DNA of 64,000 bases from assembly GCA_032158295.1 (NCBI GenBank), contig CM063258.1, positions 1,446,001 to 1,510,000 of the forward strand, written 5' to 3'. The position numbers and the translations under genes are program-made. This document shows positions 56,601 through 64,000 of this stretch, one piece after another (positions within the stretch are counted from its first letter, which is position 1; each line of letters begins with the position of its first letter). The notes beneath the pieces were generated by a model. It was not told where the DNA came from. It worked only from the letters and a program-made list of their open reading frames with translations, and did not search any database. The stretch comes from Pycnopodia helianthoides (lineage: Eukaryota; Echinodermata; Asteroidea; Forcipulatida; Asteriidae).

Positions 56601-59600
56601 TTCAACCAAGCAGAAATATTTTTAAAAGTATGAATTCAGCAAAAAGTCTGTAATTTCTCATCCCTATGTGAAAGCTCTCAAACATGAAGTGTTGTACAAG
56701 TAACTTTTGCTGATCATACATGTCATAACAAATGTGTCGTTACTTCTGAGTTTTCTTCCGAGAAAAAAAAATAGTTAATGCCCTGATGTTTTGACCCTAG
56801 CAGAGTCATTCTCGAGGGCTATATGACAACACACCACACCATCCTCGAGAAAGACTATGCAAGAGACGAATTGTCAGGCCATTAACTATTTTTGGTATTT
56901 ATACCATAGGTCCTTTTGGTTGGTAAGCAGTTTGCAACAACTAAATTTTCTTCAATATTATTTGGATTGATTGTACTCCAGAGAATACTGAACTGAACAA
57001 ATTAAGCATGTCTCTAAAAGTGCAATAACCTTACCAGCAAAGAGCACCTCGCCGCATCGGATGGGTTTCCTGGGTCTTGTCCTCGGACCCTGCATCAATG
57101 GTCTCTCCTGGGGAAGCAGGAGGTAGTTCTTGGCCTCGTCAACGAGATCCCTACAGGCCTCGTCACTGCGAATGAGAAGATCCGTACTGACGGTGCCCAC
57201 TAGGAATTTGGGGTTGAGGAGAGGGAGACGTACGTGCTGGAGGACCTGGGTGGGGAGAGCAGGGAAGAGTTCTTATTTGTGGAAGAGATCACTGTGTTTG
57301 AGATGAGCTTCTTGAGTGTCTACCAGACACAGTGCTTTATTTGTCATATTGTTGCATCATTGAAAAAGCGTTGTATCTCGCACAAAAATGCTCTGTGCAA
57401 AAACGTGGTAAGACATCTCCTCTAGACTGGCAAAGGTCGTGGGTTCGAATCCAACTGAGTAATGTGCCTGTGGATTTTTTTTCAGGAAAGTACTTTACAC
57501 ACATCAGTGTATGGATAAAAACCAAATAATATTCTTTATCCCCGATGCAAATTTAGCATCTATATAAACATTGAAATTATACCTATAACAAATTGCAACG
57601 CGTATTTTTATTTTTTTTTTAATTTTGTATAAACTGAGTTAAAAAAGAGGATTTCATTTGAAAAAAAAATATAGTCCTCGTTTGAATTTTTTCTCGTTTT
57701 TGATCTGCTGGAGACTTGCACAATCTATTGAGGAGTTAAAAGATGAAACTGCAGGGACTTACCTTGGCTAACTCACTCCGCCTCTCAGGGATGTTGTATT
57801 TGACCCAGGAGATGACCGAACTGTACACCTGTTCCTCACTGCGGACGTTCAGCTCATCGCTGCCTGTGATCTCGATCAGCTGATTGACCGGCAGCAGCAT
57901 GAACTCCTCACTCTCCATGACCTTGTATCACCGAGGAAAAAAGAAAATCACGTCAGAGTTTTTACATCTCTACTGCGAATCACTCTTAATTGCTAAGCAA
58001 AGTGTGATGTCACAAAACAAATCACTATGGTGATACTGACAACTCATCTTAAGATGAGTCTTAGTGCTTTGTGAAATCGGCCCCAGGCCTGATACTACAT
58101 GAAGGCAATTGTCTCCATGCCCCTGATCGCTGCCTCGATGCCCCCCTTTAAGAGAATTGAATAAATTTAGGAGCGCCCTGAAAACTCATCTATTTAAAAC
58201 TGAATATTTTCACTGAATGGTTTAATCGATTTTAATTGTTAATAATCAATGTGTATTTTTAGCCTACTGTTAATGATTGCAGTGTTTAATAATGTTTTGC
58301 ATTTTAGTTTTTAACCAAATTGCAATTTTAATACTTCAGGAAACTCTATTTATTGAGTTTGTTTACTAATTGGTTGAATGTTTTTTAAGAATTTATACTC
58401 CCATTGGTATAATTCCAATTCTTATTTTTTACTTGTCTATATTGCCATGTTCAGCGCCCTAGAGCATGTCTACATGATTAGGGCGCTATATAAGTTTTGG
58501 TATTATTATTATTATTATTATTATTATTAAGCTAACCCTTGCCAAATACAACAAAATACACCAAACGGATAGTTTGTTGCATTCAGCAGTCATCTAAACA
58601 TCCCATACTCTGTGGCAGTATGCTGGATTTAGCAGAGTTCTACAATGGCATTAACATGTCCATGTGCAGTCCCAGTCCCCAGCAAACTTCAATGCATATT
58701 GGTGCATTTAGCAGGGTGACTACCCAATGCCAAGGCTGGTCCACTTCATAAAGCAACAGAGTCGTGTGTTGCATTTTGCTGCAGTTGACAGCAGGCGCGG
58801 TTCTAGAGCCACAATTTTCGGGGGGCTAGACCTTTTGAACGTGACGTCACCCTCTAACTTTCGCTACTGCTATTTCATTTTGGGAGTCGAAAAGCAACAT
58901 TTAAACAGCACATTTTTCATTTATTTGGCGCATAATAAGTAGAAAGATACAATAATCATACAACACAGTTGCGTGCAAATTATTTTGACTCCAAAAAGGT
59001 GGACAGAACAAAAGCTTGCAATTGTGTAACAACTTTGATTGAGAATATTATGGGATGTTTATAGAAGGAAGAGTGAAATCATACATGTAGCCGTGTGCAA
59101 TCAATTCAAAGGATGAGATCATGTGGCCCCGACAAACATTTCGATGGTTTTCGATATAAGAATCATTTAGAGATGTTTTATTAATGGACAAGCAAGGAAA
59201 AATAATAGGACCAGAACACACTCATAATGTTCAAAAAGCTGACAAATTTGTCAGTTATGAAGATTCTCTCCGTGACGAGTGAGAATCATGTATTGAAAGG
59301 CAAGCTTTAACAAACATTTGAGGCGTCAAGTATAGTTCTTTATAGAAAATGGGGGGGGGGGAAGGGCAAAAACTGCCGGAAGCCTGGGGATAGACGAAAT
59401 GGAGGGAGGGAGGGTGGTGATTGAGAGAAAGAGAGTGGAGACCGTATAACCAGTCTGCAGCTAATTAGTGATGTGTTAATTGGAGTGCGGAAAAATGGAA
59501 ACTATTATCTTCGGAGGTAGCCATCTAGAGATAAATAGGCAGAGAAACGTTGTGAAACTAATGTCCCATATGGCTCTGATGTGGTCTCGTAATCAACCAT

Positions 59601-61347
59601 CCTATGACTGTCTGTTGTTAATGTGGGAGACAAAGGCCTCTGTCTTTTGAAAAGTCAATAGGCGATGTTTAAAACAGACCTTTTCTTTGATGTTTTCAAG
59701 CCTCCTTATACTAACAGAAAAAGGAAGGTTTTTAGGAAGGGAGTGAAGGGGGGAGGAAAAGAGGCTAGAACTTACCCCCCCCCCCCCCCCCCCCCGTGCC
59801 TGGTTAACAGGGTTTCCGTATCGACTGTTGCATTTTGCTGCAGTGAGCAGGGGTCTTATTTCATTGCATTGTTGTCTTGTTGCATTTTGTTGCAGTTTTG
59901 TTGCAGTTAGCAGGGTGCCTCCTAGAAAACACCTGTTGGTGGTTAGGGTGAAAATGCACTGAGGTAGAAACTCAAGTGTCCCTCATAGCCATAGAGGTGC
60001 CCTTCACCATGGAAAACTGCCTGCCCTGCCCTCAATGATGTGACCTTTCAGCTACCCAGCATACTCATTTTGAAAGGTAAGGGGCATGCCCCTGTAATTC
60101 TGACATGGTTTTGAGTGCTTTGGTTTTTTCTAAAAGTTAACTCATTTCAATCCCCTGGTTTTCAATAAGCACACCATTCAACAGACCTGTGAAACTTTTA
60201 TCAAATTGGGTGAATACAGAGAACAGTTTATGCTTCTTGTACACCTTGGTGATTTTCTGGGGTTTACTCTGCTATTTATGGTATGTCAGGCATACATATC
60301 TCATTATAATAAGAAAGCTTTCAGATCTTCAATAGTTACCAATCCTGTGGTTGATGGTAACTCTATCTGCCTTGAGTGATTTACTAGGATTCTAGCTCAT
60401 TCTAAAAAATATCCAACACTTAATGACACTCCACACTCAAACTGTTGGACTCTGATTATGGTGGTATGCCTAATCCTGTGTAAAGCATAATCAGTTTACT
60501 AGCACAGTCCTCAGTCCAACACCATTCAGTAACTCAACACCCAAGCTGCTGGACTCTGATTAGGGTGGTATGCCTAATCCTGTGTAAAGCATGTTCAGTT
60601 TACTGGCGCAGCTGGGGGGGGGGTGGTGAGGGTTAAAATAAATTATAACCATGTGCATTATTTTTGGCCCTTACTCCAACCAGCTCCAACAGTGTTTTGG
60701 TCAGGAGCTAACCCAAATCCTTCAAAATACATGTACAAGAATTCCACTCTTTTGGAACTCACTGTGAGACCAAGCGTTTGCCACTTGGATATGGAGGGTC
60801 GGATGTTCACTTCCCTACTTCTATTTACCTGCAAGAAGTTCTGCTGTGTAAATTTGTCCGCCACTCGCAGCAGGTCCCTACAGGCGTGTGTGTCGGCAAA
60901 TGCCCTGATGCCTAAACAGTTGGATGGATCGAGCTGCCTCTTCAGGAACTCACAGCACGCCTCCTGGATCTCGGACAACTGCAGGAGACACGCCGCGGGG
61001 AGGAGCGTCTGCACATTGCTCTCTTCCACCGTGATGGTAGACGTGTATGCAAAGTCTATGAGTTGCTCCATGGCGCGCTCGTCAATGTCTCGTATCGTCA
61101 CCTCCGTCTGGCGGCTCTCGGCCAGCTCTCCAGTGAACATTGCACGAAAGTACGGACTACAGGCAGACAGGATTATCCGGTGGGCATAGATTTTGTTCTC
61201 GTTGACCACGATGACCACGTCGCAAAGTTCACGCTGCCTGCGAAGGATGTTGATCATCTCTAACGTTTCCCGTGGGTGGCGATCTGACGTGTAGACAAAG
61301 CGTGTCGACTGTGAGGGCGTCTCAAACACTTGTGTGGCCCCTGCCAT
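53432..61347 (-). CDS. KLHL20: Kelch-like protein 20 (whole gene, 7 coding exons, 583 aa)
   Basis: BTB-BACK-Kelch adaptor that brings substrates to Cullin-3/RBX1 ubiquitin ligase; the fly relative is diablo. Coding exons: 61347-60829, 57921-57763, 57245-57035, 56349-56166, 55049-54906, 54297-53955, 53623-53432. All introns follow GT-AG, phases join correctly, and the sum is 584 codons including the stop. BTB is about residues 41-139, BACK about 145-250, and six Kelch blades about 290-583. Identity to vertebrate KLHL20 recalled from memory is very high (for example [20 protein letters not shown] and [20 protein letters not shown]). The first 25 or so residues are not conserved and the protein is somewhat shorter at the N-terminus than the human 609. 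Introns carry SINEs, a LINE end and microsatellites. No defect seen. Confidence 0.95.
53955..54297 (-). CDS. KLHL20: KLHL20 coding exon 6 (Kelch blades)
   Basis: 343 bp from [18 protein letters not shown] to AMNSRRSG. Contains two full blade motifs ([20 protein letters not shown] and [19 protein letters not shown]). Donor GGG/GTAAGT, phase 0. Confidence 0.95.
54906..55049 (-). CDS. KLHL20: KLHL20 coding exon 5 (Kelch blade)
   Basis: 144 bp encoding [16 protein letters not shown] through [17 protein letters not shown]. Acceptor AACACCAG, donor AAAG/GTAAGA, phase 2 at both ends. Confidence 0.95.
55547..55909 (+). mobile_element. tRNA-derived SINE in KLHL20 intron 4
   Basis: Head GTCGTGGCCGAGCGGTTAGA with A box, B box GGTTCGAATCC at 55608-55618, body with CTTGAGCAAGACACTTAA, tail GCGCTATATAAG then (ATT)n. 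Antisense to the host gene. The tail matches the LINE end at 58483-58529. Confidence 0.85.
56032..56100. repeat. 16-bp tandem repeat in KLHL20 intron 4
   Basis: About four units of TTTATAATACATGAGG. Confidence 0.8.
56166..56349 (-). CDS. KLHL20: KLHL20 coding exon 4 (Kelch blade 1 and start of 2)
   Basis: 184 bp. Acceptor CTTCTTGTAG; begins by completing [12 protein letters not shown] and ends in SIER. Donor AAAG/GTATGT, phase 2. Confidence 0.95.
56425..56675. repeat. Dispersed repeat, copy 3 (KLHL20 intron 3)
   Basis: Diverged relative of 49373-49660 and 50047-50262, with GTTGAAATGTTGACAT near its start, then AATAACAGCTATTTTTTCA and AAAAGTCTG. Confidence 0.45.
57035..57245 (-). CDS. KLHL20: KLHL20 coding exon 3 (end of BACK, linker)
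   Basis: 211 bp from [14 protein letters not shown] to EVLFA plus one base. The acceptor is CCCACCCAG. Encodes the end of BACK and the conserved linker with [16 protein letters not shown]. Donor GCTG/GTAAGG, phase 1. Confidence 0.95.
57420..57505 (+). mobile_element. SINE fragment in KLHL20 intron 2
   Basis: B box GGTTCGAATCC at 57442-57452 with a tRNA-like context, no recognisable A box, then GTGCCTGTGGATTTTTTTTC. Truncated tRNA-derived element. Confidence 0.5.
57763..57921 (-). CDS. KLHL20: KLHL20 coding exon 2 (BACK)
   Basis: 53 codons from VMESEEF to SELAK. The acceptor follows a pyrimidine-rich tract (TTTTCTTTTTTCCTC), the donor is AAG/GTAAGT, and both boundaries are phase 0. Encodes the middle of the BACK domain, [12 protein letters not shown] being the conserved core. 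Confidence 0.95.
58090..58529 (+). mobile_element. LINE 3' end (RT C-terminus remnant and 3' UTR)
   Basis: Frame 58151-58216 reads [18 protein letters not shown] and a few more residues to TGA. This resembles the C-terminus of L2/CR1-type LINE reverse transcriptase ORFs. A 3' UTR of about 300 bp ends GCGCTATATAAG and an ATT microsatellite to 58529. The 5' end is truncated and its position uncertain. It lies in KLHL20 intron 1. Confidence 0.6.
59776..59796. repeat. Poly-C tract in KLHL20 intron 1
   Basis: About 20 consecutive C, a likely place for length error. Confidence 0.8.
60435..60615. repeat. 104-bp tandem duplication in KLHL20 intron 1
   Basis: GGACTCTGATTA-GGTGGTATGCCTAATCCTGTGTAAAGCAT occurs at 60447 and again at 60551. 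Confidence 0.7.
60829..61347 (-). CDS. KLHL20: KLHL20 coding exon 1 (start, BTB, start of BACK)
   Basis: Residues 1-173. ATG at 61347 is preceded by a short leader, and TTTATTGCAG ending at 61382 is a good acceptor for an upstream non-coding exon. Contains the whole BTB domain that dimerises and binds CUL3. Donor CTTGCAG/GTAAAT, phase 0. Confidence 0.95.
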
Positions 61348-61381
61348 TTTGAAGAACGAATATGCAGAGGACTCCTATATG
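61348..61381 (-). other. KLHL20: KLHL20 5' leader within exon 1
   Basis: From the acceptor TTTATTGCAG to the ATG. It implies an upstream non-coding exon, which I cannot locate. Confidence 0.5.
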
Positions 61382-61975
61382 CTGCAATAAATCATATGAA
61401 CACAAATTTACATTCATTTTTAATAACAAAGTCTAGGTGAATTATTATCATGTAAAATTATTTCTGACCCACAGCCTTCAAAAAGACAGAAATTCTATCA
61501 GAGTTCGTCCCATGTACAAGCTAGCGTATCAGGCCAATACGTGCAAAATTGTCCGCGGATAGATAAGACCTACATGCAAATTTCCGCCGATACACAAACA
61601 AAATAATAATATTAACAATAATAAATTGACATTTTTTTTTTTTAAATAGTAATTTCACCGAAATTTAGATTGCACAGCAGGGCTTTCAAAACCAAGATAA
61701 ACACCAAGTAGAAAACATCCTGAAGACATTGTTTAAATTTAGAGTCCTTTGGTCAAACTTCCAAAATTTGGGTCCAGAATCCTCCCCAGTTTTGACCAAT
61801 CCTGGGAAGAACCATGTCTATGAAAATGAACAGCTGTTGGGGTTAGACAAAGAGTTATAACAAATTATGTGATCATCTTGTGAGTGGATAAAATCAACAG
61901 TCGTTTTTGTTTTGTTGGTGACTTTTGTGTAAATCTATGTATACACTGTACTGCAGTGTACAGTTTACATGTAGC

Positions 61976-62141
61976 ATCTATTAGACCCCTTTGCATTGGC
62001 CGCCATCGTTGATGAAACGGCACGCGTGAAAGGCTATCATTGGCTGAGAGTTGTGCACAGCATGACATGCGTGCACTCTTTTTTTAACTGTTTTTCATCG
62101 AAGATGGCAGTCAATGACGTCATGTGCAATCCATCTTTTAG
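61976..62141. repeat. Palindromic dispersed element (copy 2)
   Basis: Reverse-oriented relative of 50320-50503. Shares GGCCGCCATC-TTGATGAAA, ATCATTGGCTGAGAGTTGTG and TCAATGACGTCAT blocks. Confidence 0.55.
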
Positions 62142-62586
62142 AGTAACAGTGATGTATCCGAATGCGGACACATTTAACTCGCTATGACCAGAAATGTGCC
62201 TATTTGGAAAAACAAAATACGCTTTGGTCTTAACGTTAGTAACATGAAGCTACTTGTTGTTCATGCGACTCATGTCATAGTCATGTAATGAAACCGATCA
62301 ATAAAACTGTTGGGCGCAATCTTTGAAAATGGAAGTTTTACAAAATTTGCGCAATGTGCCATTTTTGACGGCACAAACTTTGTATCCTTGCGTGATTTTA
62401 AAATTTGAGCTAGATTCTAGATTCAGCCATAATTCTCACGACTTATGAAGTTATTGTAAATTTTTTGCTGTGTAAATATAATTGTGTAGAGTATACTCAA
62501 ATAGCAAAAAAAATGAAAAGTAGTAAATAGTAAAGCGCTGCCTCCTACTTTTCTGAAAAAGTCTGGACGAGAAACTTGTTACTTTT

Positions 62587-62919
62587 CAGGGCTAGAATTT
62601 TGGCGAAAAACCCACAAGACTGCAGGGCTTGTAGCTCAAAATATTTACTGGACCGAAATTTTGAGTACAAGACCAGAATTGAAGTGAGAAGAAAAAATGA
62701 ACTGCTTGAATTTTAAGAAGCACCACTAGAAGATTTATCTCATTTGTATAATTATGGTTAAGTAGTCTTCGATAATCAACAGAATTGTATTTATCAGACT
62801 GAAAGTCAACATTTGAACAAAAACACAAGACTGCCGGACTTGTCAGGACATGAGTTTACAGGCCCGATGCTAAAATCACTGGCCTCGGGCCAGCGATCCA
62901 GTGTAAAATTCGAGCCCTG
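62587..62919. mobile_element. CAGGG-ended MITE (hAT-like?)
   Basis: Termini CAGGGCTAGAATTTT and AAAATTCGAGCCCTG match over 15 bases with one mismatch. The CAGGG...CCCTG ends recall hAT elements, but an 8-bp target duplication is not clear. No coding capacity. Confidence 0.5.
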
Positions 62920-63341
62920 CTTTTTTTACTTGGCCTTATGCAAATCATGTTGTTGAGTCAATTTCATGCCTCAGTAGTTTTTTGTGACAAGTATACTCTG
63001 CACATCTTAAATTTGTGTGGGCAGACTTTAGTTAAAAAATTGCGTCAACACAAAGTTATAAATTTTAATACATATTAAAAATATTCATTTTCAAAGATTG
63101 CGTCCAACAAAACTATTCCTTTCAGTATAAGTAACGTAAAACAGTCTGCTTTCTCTTCAATTGGATGTGAAAAGTCCATGGTAAAATTTCTGTATCCGAC
63201 AACAACTGTTCCATTCATCATGAAATAAATTAGTATCTAATTTACTGAAATGAGGTATTGCTTTTGGTAACAATGAGTGAAAAAGTGACAGTAGAAATAC
63301 GGAAATTGTTTCGGTGATTATAATTAATATAAAAATGCGGC

Positions 63342-63711
63342 TTAAAGGAACGTTACAGAAGTGGTAAGTAACATTTTCTTTAAGATCACAGATTTACATA
63401 AAGCTTAAACGGTCTAATGATGATGATAGTAGAAAACATCCCTAGAAATATTTTTGTCTGAAATGCCATATTTGATGAGAAATAAATCAAACTAATTTCC
63501 GATTGGAGTTTATCGCTCATGAGCGTTTTATTCATGCATTGTATAACACATGCAAATTTGTAATCGGTTTTGCACTATTTTCTCGTGACCCAGATGGCCA
63601 TCGATCTCAAACTTCTACAGGTTTGTCAGTTTATGTATATGGTGGATTACCTAAAGTGATTACACTGCCAGCAATTTGTTAGCAAAAACCAATTCTGTAA
63701 TGTTCCTTTAA
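63342..63711. mobile_element. TTAA-flanked MITE, family 2 (upstream of KLHL20)
   Basis: Termini AGGAACGTTACAGAAGTGG and the inverted complement of CCAATTCTGTAATGTTCCT, TTAA on both sides. Same family as 15018-15411 but independently placed and diverged. Confidence 0.7.
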
Positions 63712-64000
63712 ATTCCGTATCCAGCAGCCACTTTATCTCCCTTAATTTTGGTCAAATTTTATCATTACCCGTCCAGAAGGGTTGACAGAGTGAATACAGA
63801 GAGAAACAAATTCAAATTCATTATAAATAAGCAATTTGTGGGTCTTGACAACACTGCTTGCTATGCTCAATTTTAGTTCCGTTGGGCAGAGTGTGTGAAA
63901 ATTCCATCTGTTCAATGAAATGTGCGCATGAATTTTCCTTTTTATTAATAAAGGTCAAAATTTAGCTACCAATTCCTCCAGCAGACCAGAGGAATGTCAC

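Larger units (their letters stand above)
61382..64000. other. Upstream region of KLHL20
   Basis: AT-rich with no supported gene. Holds a palindromic element, a CAGGG-ended element and a TTAA MITE, listed separately. The 5' non-coding exon and promoter of KLHL20 may lie here or beyond the window. Confidence 0.5.

Overview
Eukaryotic DNA, most likely from an echinoderm (a sea star is my best guess, from memory of similar dispersed repeats). The window is AT-rich and full of small inverted-repeat transposons and tRNA-derived SINEs. It holds one clearly spliced animal gene, KLHL20, with canonical GT-AG introns.

Left three quarters (1-48353): a tandem array of six copies (A to F, all on +) of a TRIM-like gene. 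Each copy encodes an N-terminal C3HC4 RING finger, one B-box zinc finger, a short coiled coil, and then a disordered tail of 47-residue (141-bp) tandem repeats: 2 in A, 8 in B and D, 18 in C, E and F. I do not recognise the repeat as a named domain. Copies A, B and D share one 3' end and a 3' flank of about 2.9 kb ('X'). Copies C, E and F share another 3' end and a flank of about 6.5-6.7 kb ('Y'). The order is A-X, B-X, C-Y, D-X, E-Y, F-Y'. Diagnostic sites show that B is a 5'C/3'A hybrid and D a 5'F/3'B hybrid. This is what two successive unequal crossovers would give from an ancestral A-X, C-Y, F-Y' array; the second duplicated about 16.53 kb almost identically. A, D and F are open. B, C and E are each broken by short indels, mostly in homopolymers, which could be real decay or assembly error.

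Middle (48354-52980): unique non-coding DNA with a tRNA-derived SINE, fold-back elements and several dispersed or local repeats. I see no gene there.

Right (53432-61381, minus strand): a complete KLHL20 (diablo-like) gene with seven coding exons. It encodes a 583-residue BTB-BACK-Kelch protein, the substrate adaptor of a Cullin-3 ubiquitin ligase. Its introns carry SINEs, a LINE 3' end and microsatellites, and a 48-bp minisatellite lies just past its stop codon. From 61382 to the end is its upstream region, with three inverted-repeat elements.

Both gene types belong to ubiquitin ligation (RING E3 candidates and a CUL3 adaptor), but nothing in the sequence links them functionally. The most unusual content is the repeat-tailed RING/B-box family and the recombination record inside it. 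Paralogous flanks also give filled and empty sites for several transposons.
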